A DNA stretch of 45,625 bases, taken from positions 1 through 45,625 of IMG/VR virus record IMGVR_UViG_3300017990_000027, one strand, 5' to 3'. Shown here piece by piece: positions 1-6,981 of the stretch. The DNA is from a virus. The position numbers and the translations under genes were made by a program. The notes beneath the pieces are model-generated. The model saw nothing but the letters and a program-made list of their open reading frames with translations, was not told the origin of the DNA and searched no databases. The first letter of the stretch is position 1. Every line of letters starts with the position of its first letter.

Positions 1-123
1 GGCGAAAGTGGATATCATTGATACAAACGTGGACGCTGTCAAAGCAAAGACGGATAATCTTCCGGCCGATCCGGCCTCAGAGACTAACGTTGACGCGACA
101 GAAACAAAGGTCGACGCGGTCCA
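1..123. repeat. Direct terminal repeat, left copy
   Basis: Bases 1-123 are identical to 45503-45625. The repeat lies inside the fibre coding sequence and joining the two ends restores one open frame. This is what a circular assembly with an overlap looks like. It is more likely an assembly overlap of a circularly permuted genome than a true physical end, because no gene boundary or cos-like signal coincides with it. Near-identical repeats of the same fibre gene lie next to it, so the repeat count at this junction may have been mis-assembled. Confidence 0.9.
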
Positions 124-1807
124 GACGACCGTCGACTCTGTCGAGACAAAGATCGACGCTCTTAATGATCTCGATTCGGCGGATGTTCAGTCAGCTTGTG
201 ACTCGGCCCTGGACGCTTACGATACCGGAGGCGGAGTCGCGAAAGAGAGCTCGGTCCTTTCGATACAGAACAATACAAGATTCGCGACGTCGATCCCGAC
301 TTATTTCTTAATCCCGACGAGCGCGGAAAATGTATATAAATTAATCGGTCGCTTTTATGACAGCGACGGAACTCCTGAGGATGTTGACAGTAATGATCTT
401 GGAATCGATGTCGATACAGCGAACGGGACCGATAAGAACGGAATCCTTTACAAAGAATTTGCTTGTACTAATCTCCTGGACGCTTCTGGATTTTCAGGAT
501 ATAAGAAACTTGAACACGGCTCGACCGGAGAATATTTCTGTTATGTGAAAATTGCATCGACAGAGGACGAAACTCAGTTCATGTATAACTTTAAACTGGA
601 GGAGGGCTCTGTTGAGTTCAGTTATTCCAGGACGAACCAGGTCCTCGACGAGGCTCCTGGAACCTCGACACTCGCAGACAGCTCAACGAATAAGGATATC
701 ATCGCCGAGGCGATGAAAGAGCGCGACGTTTCAGGGACGAGTCCGGTTAGCGGTTCAGTTTACGATGATATTATGGATAACATCGACGCGGTCCAGACAA
801 CGGCCAACGATATTGAGACGAAAGTTGATACAGTCGATACAGTCGTCGACGCTATAAAAGCAAAGACGGACAATCTTCCGGCGGATCCCGCGAGCGAGAC
901 CAACGTCGACGCGGTCGAGGCGAAAGTTGATATCGTGGATACAAACGTCGACGCTATTAAAGCAAAGACGGATAATCTTCCGGCTGATCCGGCCTCTGAG
1001 AGTAACGTCGACGCGGTCGAGGCGAAAGTTGATATCGTGGATACAAACGTCGACGCTATTAAATTAAAGACGGACAATCTTCCGGCGGATCCGGCCTCCG
1101 AGAGTAATGTCGACGCGGTCGAGGCGAAAGTCGATATCATTGACGCGAACGTCGACGATATCCTGGTCGATACAGGAACCACGATTCCGGACGCTCTGAC
1201 CGTTATTGATAGCAACGTTGACGACGTCCTAGTCGATACTGGAAACATAGAGGCAAAGGTCGATACAATCGATACAGTCGTCGACGCGATCAAGGTTAAG
1301 ACGGACAACCTCCCGAGTGATCCGGCCTCTGAAACAAACGTCGATGCAGTTGAGGCGAAAGTGGATATCGTTGATACAAACGTCGATGCGATCAAAGCAA
1401 AGACGGACAACCTCCCGAGTGATCCGGCCTCAGAGAGTAACGTCGACGGTGTTCAGACAACCGCGGATAGTATCGAGGCGAAAGTTGATATCGTGGATAC
1501 GAACGTCGACTCGATAGTCGCGAAACTACCGTCCGGAACTATTTCGGATATTACAAAGGCCGAGGTCAACGCGGAGGTCGCGGACGTGATCTTTGTTGAT
1601 ACGATCCCAGAGCTCGGAGTCGGAGCTCCGGCCGTGACTCCGACAGTCGCGACCGCTCTCATGTTGCAGTATATGGCTCTCCGTAATAAAAAGACTCAGA
1701 CCGAGACAGAGACCTCGATCTTTAATGCAACGGATACAGCGATTACAAAGGCTCCTCTGACAAAGACAGCCTCGATCGTGACCTCTGGAGAATTTGACGC
1801 GCCATAA
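1..1807 (+). CDS. Giant tail fibre, C-terminal part (continues from 44082)
   Basis: This is the 3' part of a fibre gene that begins at 44082 and is split by the ends of the linearised map. Joined across the 123-bp end overlap it stays in frame and gives about 1,075 residues. The part here has an AKTDNLPADPASE-type repeat, then a unique domain of about 200 residues (roughly bases 180-770), then several more copies of a 34-residue repeat (NVDAVEAKVDIVDTNVDAIK followed by AKTDNLPADPASES), and a C-terminal end with an Ala/Thr-rich segment. The regular Val/Ile/Asp spacing suggests an elongated, probably trimeric coiled-coil or fibrous shaft. Neighbours are baseplate and adhesin genes upstream and a DUF2612-type baseplate protein 15 bp downstream. 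A role in host attachment is inferred from position and repeat architecture; no receptor-binding fold was recognised. Confidence 0.85.
   Translation, partial: AKVDIIDTNVDAVKAKTDNLPADPASETNVDATETKVDAVQTTVDSVETKIDALNDLDSADVQSACDSALDAYDTGGGVAKESSVLSIQNNTRFATSIPTYFLIPTSAENVYKLIGRFYDSDGTPEDVDSNDLGIDVDTANGTDKNGILYKEFACTNLLDASGFSGYKKLEHGSTGEYFCYVKIASTEDETQFMYNFKLEEGSVEFSYSRTNQVLDEAPGTSTLADSSTNKDIIAEAMKERDVSGTSPVSGSVYDDIMDNIDAVQTTANDIETKVDTVDTVVDAIKAKTDNLPADPASETNVDAVEAKVDIVDTNVDAIKAKTDNLPADPASESNVDAVEAKVDIVDTNVDAIKLKTDNLPADPASESNVDAVEAKVDIIDANVDDILVDTGTTIPDALTVIDSNVDDVLVDTGNIEAKVDTIDTVVDAIKVKTDNLPSDPASETNVDAVEAKVDIVDTNVDAIKAKTDNLPSDPASESNVDGVQTTADSIEAKVDIVDTNVDSIVAKLPSGTISDITKAEVNAEVADVIFVDTIPELGVGAPAVTPTVATALMLQYMALRNKKTQTETETSIFNATDTAITKAPLTKTASIVTSGEFDAP
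778..1515 (+). repeat. 102-bp coding repeats in the fibre gene
   Basis: Several direct copies of a unit of about 102 bp (34 codons) occur in tandem, each starting near GTCGACGCGGTCGAGGCGAA and ending with the AKTDNLPADPASE coding stretch. One partial unit is interrupted around 1138-1260 by a variant (DDILVDTGTTIPDALTVID). A second block of the same unit lies at about 45415-45625 running into 1-165. Copies are nearly identical at DNA level, so they could recombine and change fibre length, and they could also cause assembly collapse. Confidence 0.85.
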
Positions 1808-1820
1808 AAAGGAGCTTTTT
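1806..1820 (+). promoter_or_regulatory. Hairpin covering the ribosome binding site of the next gene
   Basis: AAAAAG (1806-1811), loop GAG, CTTTTT (1815-1820) form a perfect 6-bp stem. It overlaps the stop codon of the fibre gene (1805-1807) and takes in the AAGGAG ribosome binding site of the gene starting at 1823. Ribosomes ending the fibre gene would open it, so it could couple translation of the two genes. The structure is seen; the coupling is inferred. Confidence 0.4.
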
Positions 1821-1822
1821 AA

Positions 1823-2560
1823 ATGGCACTTACGATTGACGAAATGATTGACGCTCTGATCTGGTCGACTGGCTTTCCGCCGATGCTTTCTCCGAGCGCG
1901 GGAGCGGTCTCAGAGCGTGATCGGTTTATTATCCTTGAGCTGTTTTATGGAATATTCGGCGATAATATTCCGGAGGATATGGTCGAGGGAGCTCTCGCCA
2001 GGATGATCGAGCAATTTAAACCGGCGGACAATCTAAAAGCAGTCATCCGGATATTCGCGGAGGAGTGCCAGGAGCTCGAGGACGCGATCGTCGAGACGAT
2101 TTTATATAAGAATCTGGCCGTTACGGAGTCGGCGACTTTGGATTTATACGGAGAGCTTTTCAACGTGCCGAGAAACGGTCGCCTGGATGGGCCTTATCGT
2201 ACTGCTATTGAGTTTAAGATCCGACAGCTCCGATCGGCCGGAGACGGAGATCTTGTAATTGACTCGGTCCTGGCCCTTACAGAATCGGACGACGTTATTC
2301 TCAACGAATTATTTCCGGCCGGAGTGACTATTCAATTTAACGGAATACTCACGACGACAGGATCCGAATTATACGGCTCAATTAAAAGACTCCTCTCGGC
2401 CGGTGTAGCTCTGGACGCTTTAATCTGGAGCGAGGGCGACGGATCCGATTTCTTTAATTTTGCAGACGAGGGAGGAGTCCCGAATCTTCCAGGTAAGGGG
2501 TACAATGAGGACGGATATTCGCCAGATGTCGGAGGAAAATATTCAGAGGGATTATCATAA
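1823..2560 (+). CDS. DUF2612-like baseplate / tail protein
   Basis: A 245-residue protein. The stretch from about residue 60 to 170 has the typical pattern of DUF2612 / phage tail protein I-like baseplate proteins: an acidic helical region (ECQELEDAIVETIL), then LDLYGELFNVPRNGRLDGPY and a DLVIDSVLALTESDDV segment. In related contractile-tail phages this protein follows the baseplate J-like protein and helps attach fibres to the baseplate periphery. Here the J-like protein (41423) is separated from it by an adhesin and the giant fibre. The C-terminus is Gly/Asp-rich and lacks the family pattern. Start chosen by AAGGAG 9-10 bases upstream. Confidence 0.7.
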   Translation: MALTIDEMIDALIWSTGFPPMLSPSAGAVSERDRFIILELFYGIFGDNIPEDMVEGALARMIEQFKPADNLKAVIRIFAEECQELEDAIVETILYKNLAVTESATLDLYGELFNVPRNGRLDGPYRTAIEFKIRQLRSAGDGDLVIDSVLALTESDDVILNELFPAGVTIQFNGILTTTGSELYGSIKRLLSAGVALDALIWSEGDGSDFFNFADEGGVPNLPGKGYNEDGYSPDVGGKYSEGLS

Positions 2561-2575
2561 TAACAGGAGGAAATT

Positions 2576-3688
2576 ATGTCAGCAGTAAAACCGACTACTG
2601 TTTTAAGGTGGTGTAACAAATTAGTCTCCGGCGTCCTTACGAAAAACGTCGTCGTGGACGGGACGAGCGGACAGCCGAACGTCGCGACGCCGAGCTCAGG
2701 AACTCAGGACAACGGCTATCCTTTTAATCAACGTCCGTCTCGACAAAACCAAAACTGGTTTAATGAGCTCGGCGCGAGATGGATTTTCTGGCTTGAATAT
2801 GTCGCGGATCTTTTCCTGACTGGATCCCCGAGATCCTATCTCGAGGGATTTCTTACAGCGATAGAGAATACAAAGACTTTAAATATCGGATCAAACGGAG
2901 GGATCGCTGACGTTCACACGGACGCGCCTCTCGCGGGTCGAGCCTGGACGCGAGTTAATAAAACCGGACCGTCAAATCTCCGTAAAATATTGGTCGATAC
3001 TCCAGGGACCGACTGGGAGGACTGGGCTCCTGGCGATAGTGCCGGAGGAGCTGGCTCCTCTGGGATGAGTGCGATCGCCGATAAGCTCTGGACTCATGTC
3101 TTTATTATATACGACCCTGTGAACGGCATCCTCGACGGCGGTTTCGATACGGACGTCGACGGGACGAATCTCCTGGCCGATGCAAACGCGCATCCCGACA
3201 CGATATCGGCCGGTTACAACTATACACATATCCGGAGAGTCGGATCTGTCCAGGTTATCGACGACGGAGGCGGAGGATATGAGATCCGTCCATATCTCCA
3301 GAGAGGTAACGAGTTCACGTTTAAGAAACCGGACATCCAGACGGGGAATTTTCCAGATACAAATTATAATCTCTTTGCTCTTAACAGCATCCCGAAAGAC
3401 ATCGGAGTCCTGGCTCGTATATTTTTTAATTTAATAAACTCGTCAGGCGGAAATGAACATATTATTTATTTGTCTGGAGAGTTCAGCACTCCCGCAGTTG
3501 GAGACGGTCGGATTATGTTATGCGATGACGGGAACACGGAGGAGATGATCGACGAGGTCCTGTCAAATACAGACCAGGAGATTTATTTGAAAGGATCTTC
3601 GACGGATGTAAATTTTGATTATTCAATCGCAGTATATAGCTATACCGATACAAGAGGACGAGAAAGCGGGACAGGGACCGGACAATAA
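2576..3688 (+). CDS. Tail fibre / host-attachment protein
   Basis: A 370-residue protein. The N-terminal part (about 1-90) has the RQNQNWFNELGARWIFWLEY pattern seen at the base of many phage tail fibres, where a short helical collar joins the baseplate. The rest, after a Gly/Ser-rich linker near residue 160, is rich in Asp, Gly, Tyr and Asn and has no fold I recognise; it is a candidate receptor-binding domain. It follows the DUF2612-like gene with AGGAGG upstream of the ATG and precedes the lysis group. The tail-fibre role is inferred from the N-terminal pattern and position. Confidence 0.6.
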   Translation: MSAVKPTTVLRWCNKLVSGVLTKNVVVDGTSGQPNVATPSSGTQDNGYPFNQRPSRQNQNWFNELGARWIFWLEYVADLFLTGSPRSYLEGFLTAIENTKTLNIGSNGGIADVHTDAPLAGRAWTRVNKTGPSNLRKILVDTPGTDWEDWAPGDSAGGAGSSGMSAIADKLWTHVFIIYDPVNGILDGGFDTDVDGTNLLADANAHPDTISAGYNYTHIRRVGSVQVIDDGGGGYEIRPYLQRGNEFTFKKPDIQTGNFPDTNYNLFALNSIPKDIGVLARIFFNLINSSGGNEHIIYLSGEFSTPAVGDGRIMLCDDGNTEEMIDEVLSNTDQEIYLKGSSTDVNFDYSIAVYSYTDTRGRESGTGTGQ

Positions 3689-3705
3689 TAAGAGAGGATT
3701 TTTCG

Positions 3706-4068
3706 ATGGATTACTCAGCTATAGTATTGATGATTGTCGCGGGAGGTTTTGGCCTGGTCGGGAAAATTGTATTTGACTGGTTAAAAAATCCAAGAGCTCA
3801 GGCTCCTCTCTCTCCGTCTCCGAAAACGACATCTATCAGTTTAAAGAACGGGAGTCAATCCGAGATCCTCGCGATTCTTAAATGGCTGAAAGAGGTCCAC
3901 GATCGACACGACGAGGACGGCGTCCCTCGGTGGTATTTCCCAAAGGCTCTAATTAAACACGCAGAGGAGAACGCGAAACAGACCGTCCTAATGGTTCAGC
4001 ATTTAAAAGATATCCGTGAATATCTGAAAGAAAACCAGACAATTCTCTCGAGAATGGCCGAGAAATAA
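3706..4068 (+). CDS. Membrane-anchored holin-like lysis protein
   Basis: A 120-residue protein with one hydrophobic segment at about residues 4-26 (SAIVLMIVAGGFGLVGKIVF), a short Pro/Ser-rich linker, and a charged helical C-terminal part (about 50-120). It comes directly before the patatin and M15 endolysin genes, which makes a role in lysis (holin or holin partner) likely. A single N-terminal membrane segment is unusual for class I or II holins and also fits an accessory or signal-anchor protein. An intrinsic terminator follows at 4092, so it ends the long tail transcription unit. Confidence 0.45.
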   Translation: MDYSAIVLMIVAGGFGLVGKIVFDWLKNPRAQAPLSPSPKTTSISLKNGSQSEILAILKWLKEVHDRHDEDGVPRWYFPKALIKHAEENAKQTVLMVQHLKDIREYLKENQTILSRMAEK

Positions 4069-4091
4069 ATGTGTACAATAAAATTTGTGCC

Positions 4092-4125
4092 GGCAACGGA
4101 TCCGCCGGCGCCATTGCCGTTTTTG
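4092..4125 (+). terminator. Intrinsic terminator after the holin-like gene
   Basis: GGCAACGG (4092-4099) pairs with CCATTGCC (4111-4118) with one mismatch, and the loop contains a further CCGCCGGC palindrome. A GTTTTT tract follows at 4119-4124. This would end or attenuate rightward late transcription before the patatin gene. The rest of the 4069-4191 gap holds no gene that I can see. Confidence 0.65.
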
Positions 4126-4191
4126 AAACGGAAAGGGCAACTCTGAAAAGCACTTAAAAATGTATTTTTCACACAAGGAGCGGAGGACAGG

Positions 4192-5088
4192 ATGAAAGTT
4201 ATCGGAATATTTCCAGGAGGCGGAGCGATGGGAACGATCTCCGTTTCGTGTTGGAAAGCTCTCAGCCTTAAGCTGAGGAGATCGATCGTCGACCTGGTCG
4301 ACCTGGGAGTCGGAACCTCGGTCGGATCTATTATTTGGGGCGGTCTCGCCTCCGGAAAGATTAAGACTCCGGATCTCCTTGAGGTTTTTAAGAAAGAGAT
4401 CCCGAGAACCTTTCGCCGGCGACGCGGGATCTATCCAAAATACACGCGTAAATATTTGACTCGTGCGATGCTCGATATATTCGGTCCGGACTTTCGTCTC
4501 GGCGATACTGTAAAGGACTGCATTATTACAGCGGTCCGAGGTGAGACGAAACGGAATCATTTTTTTAAATCATACCAGACAAAGGACGGACATCTCCCTC
4601 TCCTGGAGGCGATTACTCGATCTTATTCCGCTCCTTATTTTTTCGGAAAATGGGTCAATAAACAAGCTCGCGAGACGTGGCTCGACGGCGGGACCGGCTC
4701 GATGAATTGTCCGATCGTCGCGGGAATCTGGGAGGCTATTCGTAAAAACTGGCTCGGCCGAGAGCGTGTCCATGTCATAAGTATCGGGACTGGCTATCAC
4801 TCAGAGGAGAGAGCTTTCGACAAGCTCCGAAAAATGAGAATGTTTAAAGAGGTCGCGATGTTCCTGGATCCAATGGACGGAGGCCTGGCTCGATATCAAT
4901 CTCTCCAGGATAATATCGGAGCCGGAAACGATCTCCTCGATTGTGTTTCGGACTTTACATTTCAACACGTCGACGTCGAGCTCGATCGGCGTCTCTGTAA
5001 AATCGACGGATGGAAATACATCGACGAATATATTGATCTTGGTCAATCTATGGCCGAGAAAATTGATCTCGATAATTTTAAGGAGTGA
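4192..5088 (+). CDS. Patatin-like phospholipase
   Basis: A 298-residue protein with all landmarks of the patatin / bacterial phospholipase A family. These are the oxyanion-hole loop GGGAMG (residues 9-14), the nucleophile elbow GTSVG with Ser43, and the catalytic Asp in DGG at residue 165. Patatins hydrolyse ester bonds of membrane phospholipids with a Ser-Asp dyad. No signal peptide is visible. It sits between a holin-like gene and the endolysin, 3 bp before the latter, so a role in membrane disruption during lysis or release is the simplest inference. A role against the host, as in CapV-type effectors, cannot be excluded. Strong ribosome binding site GGAGCGGAGGACAGG precedes the ATG. Confidence 0.9.
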   Translation: MKVIGIFPGGGAMGTISVSCWKALSLKLRRSIVDLVDLGVGTSVGSIIWGGLASGKIKTPDLLEVFKKEIPRTFRRRRGIYPKYTRKYLTRAMLDIFGPDFRLGDTVKDCIITAVRGETKRNHFFKSYQTKDGHLPLLEAITRSYSAPYFFGKWVNKQARETWLDGGTGSMNCPIVAGIWEAIRKNWLGRERVHVISIGTGYHSEERAFDKLRKMRMFKEVAMFLDPMDGGLARYQSLQDNIGAGNDLLDCVSDFTFQHVDVELDRRLCKIDGWKYIDEYIDLGQSMAEKIDLDNFKE

Positions 5089-5091
5089 TAA

Positions 5092-5541
5092 ATGGTCTCG
5101 AAAGATTTCAAAGATTATCAAATTCTCCATATTAAGGAGAAAGATATCACGAGCTCCGGAGCGGATCTCGCGGATATAAATCTCTTTTTTATAATTGCAC
5201 TCGATAAGTTTTTCGGGACGTTGTTCGTCGAGTATGGGATCCACGCGGTTATTTTATTTAATGGACTGACGACTGGAAATCATAAATCCTTTACACACAA
5301 GAGAGGCCTCGCCGGAGATATCGCTTTCGCTGTGAGTGCTTCCGAAATGAGTATATATTCAATCTGGAAAAAAGCGATCGAGGCCGGTTTCAAAGGAATA
5401 GGTTTATACTGGAACGGCGTCGCGTATTCAATGCACCTGGACCTCAGGCCGAGTCTGGCTTTCTGGTCCATGAGAAAAGACGAAACCGGAGCCTGGATCT
5501 CCGACTCCGTCTTTAAAGATCCTCGCGAAATAAAGATCTGA
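5092..5541 (+). CDS. M15-type peptidase endolysin
   Basis: A 149-residue protein with the metal-ligand pattern of M15 / DUF882-like peptidoglycan peptidases: SFTHKRGLAGD gives His69 and Asp76, and YSMHLDLRP gives His115. These Zn enzymes cut peptide links in peptidoglycan. It lies directly after the patatin gene with AAGGAG before the ATG and is the last rightward gene before the convergent leftward unit. No signal peptide or wall-binding domain is seen, so export would need a holin. Endolysin function is inferred from family and position. Confidence 0.8.
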   Translation: MVSKDFKDYQILHIKEKDITSSGADLADINLFFIIALDKFFGTLFVEYGIHAVILFNGLTTGNHKSFTHKRGLAGDIAFAVSASEMSIYSIWKKAIEAGFKGIGLYWNGVAYSMHLDLRPSLAFWSMRKDETGAWISDSVFKDPREIKI

Positions 5542-5809
5542 CAGGACTATCCTGTCGATCCTCGGCTCTCAGGTTTTGCTCGTTGCTCCTGGGAGTCTTT
5601 TTATCTTTGTTATGGTCAAAGATCTCGTCCGGCAGTTTCGCCGGACCAACGATAACAGTTTCTAATCTGGCTTTTTTACTTATCTTGTCGAAATCAACAT
5701 TCTCTCTTTTTATTGTCAGTTGACACTTTCGACTCCATTTCGGACGCGTTAAATATTTGTATAGAAGAACCGCTCCGAGGACAGATATCAGGATATAAAA
5801 AGGCATCAT
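5513..5809 (-). CDS. Small protein with N-terminal membrane anchor
   Basis: A 98-residue protein with a hydrophobic segment at residues 3-17 followed by a basic, then highly charged hydrophilic tail. Its start has the AGGAGGTTTTTATG leader that recurs in this genome. It is the last gene of the leftward unit and overlaps the endolysin gene tail to tail by 29 bp. A spanin-like or host-membrane role is possible from the topology but there is no family match I can name. Confidence 0.55.
   Translation of the reverse strand: MMPFYILISVLGAVLLYKYLTRPKWSRKCQLTIKRENVDFDKISKKARLETVIVGPAKLPDEIFDHNKDKKTPRSNEQNLRAEDRQDSPVRSLFREDL
5566..5603 (+). terminator. Intrinsic terminator after the endolysin
   Basis: CTCTCAGG (5566-5573) pairs with CCTGGGAG (5588-5595), 8 bp with one G-T pair and a 14-nt loop, followed by TCTTTTT. 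It would end rightward lysis transcription and lies within the coding region of the convergent 5513-5809 gene. A separate perfect 6-bp hairpin, GACAGG / CCTGTC at 5540-5556, lies nearby; read leftward it is followed by a T-rich stretch, so it may serve the opposite strand. Confidence 0.6.
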
Positions 5810-5818
5810 AAAAACCTC

Positions 5819-5998
5819 CTATAAAACTGAAAAAATAATTATCAAGATTATAGTTATCGTAATGATCCAGGGAATATCTGACGGTTCAATTATCGGACCG
5901 AGATTCCGCCGGCATTTTAAAAAGACATACATCAAGGGAGGCAATACGAGAACTAGACCGACAATTAATAATATGATCCCTGTTGTAGTAAGTATCAT
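5819..5998 (-). CDS. 59-residue two-membrane-segment protein
   Basis: A short gene starting ATG at 5998 (GGAGAAAGAAAA upstream) and ending TAG at 5819. It overlaps the gene before it as ATGA. It encodes two hydrophobic segments (about residues 6-27 and 43-58) around a short loop with CRRNLGPIIEPSD. Two short membrane segments in under 60 residues fit a small holin or a host-membrane modifier; it lies in the leftward unit beside the membrane-anchored 5513-5809 gene and close to the convergent lysis genes. Function is not known. Confidence 0.55.
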   Translation of the reverse strand: MILTTTGIILLIVGLVLVLPPLMYVFLKCRRNLGPIIEPSDIPWIITITIILIIIFSVL

Positions 5999-6147
5999 TT
6001 TTCTTTCTCCTGTAAACAGTCTTTACATCTTATAATAAAACAGCTTTTTCTCTCCGCTCTTAAATGCTTATTATATTTGAAACAATATCCGCTCGTATTC
6101 CTGTCTACGAGAGCCGAACATTTAAAGTCACAGAATCTACGCTCCAT
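5995..6147 (-). CDS. Small Cys-rich protein, probable zinc-binding
   Basis: I place the start at the ATG at 6147 (M-E-R-R-F-C), which overlaps the last codons of the upstream gene and has AGGA 8 bases upstream; an earlier start at 6213 would lie deep inside the neighbour. The 50-residue product has Cys pairs near both ends (CDFKC, CKDC) and a further Cys in the middle, a pattern suggesting a small zinc-binding fold. No family is recognised. Confidence 0.5.
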   Translation of the reverse strand: MERRFCDFKCSALVDRNTSGYCFKYNKHLRAERKSCFIIRCKDCLQEKEK

Positions 6148-6643
6148 TGTCTTTGTCCTGTTCTTGTAATTCAAGAATCTTTTTCTTAAGGCTCCAGATG
6201 CGTATCGCTCCAAGTCTCGCGCATCTATACCGCTCCTCCTCTGTCAACTTAATCGCCGGCTGAACTTTCGCCGGCCTTTTTATCTCACATATATACGGTA
6301 GTCCGTTAAGGCCTCTCCAGGTGTCGCTTTTATCTACTGTAATGATGCCGGCACGATCAGGAATTATCTCGAGGTTGTTTTCTTTAAACATCTTATCCGG
6401 AATCGCGAAATACAGATATTTAATTTTATTACAATAATGACGATGCCGTTTCTTTTTCTCATTAAGCATATCGGACCGCGAGACTTTAATCTCGACCTCC
6501 GTCACGAATCCCGCTTTACTTATTACGGCGAGATCTGTTTCATGAGTGAATAATCCTCGAGTCATGCCTGGGACGATTAAGTTTCGAGTAAATCCAAAAT
6601 ATTCAGAGAGAGCGATCTCCATTTCAATAGTCTTAAGACTCAT
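6137..6643 (-). CDS. MmcB-like PD-(D/E)XK nuclease family protein
   Basis: A 168-residue protein with a PD-(D/E)XK-type core: Asp37 in HETDLAVI, then the E-x-K signature EVEIK (Glu51, Lys53), followed by KIKYLYFAIPDKMF, a conserved strand of MmcB-like DNA repair proteins. Members bind or cut DNA in repair. It overlaps the lipoprotein gene by 4 bp (ATGA) upstream and the small Cys-rich gene downstream. The fold call is good; whether it is an active nuclease, and on what substrate, is inference. Confidence 0.65.
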   Translation of the reverse strand: MSLKTIEMEIALSEYFGFTRNLIVPGMTRGLFTHETDLAVISKAGFVTEVEIKVSRSDMLNEKKKRHRHYCNKIKYLYFAIPDKMFKENNLEIIPDRAGIITVDKSDTWRGLNGLPYICEIKRPAKVQPAIKLTEEERYRCARLGAIRIWSLKKKILELQEQDKDNGA

Positions 6644-6981
6644 TGACAGCTCCCGATAATTAACCAGTCGAAGTATTTCGGACTGGCTGAGTGAATAGGG
6701 TTCGGAAACGTAACAACGGAGTCCTTTCTCTGGACCGAGAGCTCCCTCCAGGGATCCGTTGAATCGTATCGAGTCCAGGTTTCAATCATACACGAATCAG
6801 AGAGCCAGGGAAATATCAGCGTATAAGATCCGAGCGTCGTCGTGTCCTTTATATGGCCGGTTTCCGTGTAGCTTTGAACCAGGTCCTCGATCATTTCCTG
6901 GTCGTGACTGCATGTCGGACTCTGTGACTTATTGCACATTAAAAAGAGTCCTAAAAGTAAAGCAATAAATAAAATTCTCAT
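6640..6981 (-). CDS. Predicted lipoprotein
   Basis: A 113-residue protein with a short basic N-terminus, a hydrophobic stretch (residues 3-15) and a lipobox-like LFLMC ending at Cys16, followed by a polar N-K-S-Q-S segment. This is a lipoprotein signal, though the residues at -2 and -1 (Leu-Met) are unusual. The mature part has two more Cys and many Thr/Asp. Phage lipoproteins of this size include superinfection-exclusion proteins and o-spanins. Its position between a helicase and an MmcB-like gene, with 4-bp overlaps on both sides, suggests expression during takeover rather than lysis. Function unknown. Confidence 0.6.
   Translation of the reverse strand: MRILFIALLLGLFLMCNKSQSPTCSHDQEMIEDLVQSYTETGHIKDTTTLGSYTLIFPWLSDSCMIETWTRYDSTDPWRELSVQRKDSVVTFPNPIHSASPKYFDWLIIGSCQ

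Noticed and set aside
760-1410. 216-codon minus-strand open frame over the fibre repeats
   Set aside because: It is the antisense of the repeat region, low complexity (Ser/Thr/Val), has no ribosome binding site, and exists because the repeat unit lacks stops in that frame.
778-1515. CRISPR-like regular repeats
   Set aside because: The repeats are 102 bp, contiguous, in frame and code for the fibre; there are no unique spacers between short palindromic repeats.
4003-4560. 185-codon minus-strand frame over the patatin start
   Set aside because: Covers a terminator and the well-supported patatin gene on the opposite strand; composition is not protein-like.
5540-5556. GACAGG/CCTGTC hairpin as main terminator of both units
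   Set aside because: The T tract is weak in the leftward direction and absent rightward; the 5566-5603 structure is a better rightward terminator.
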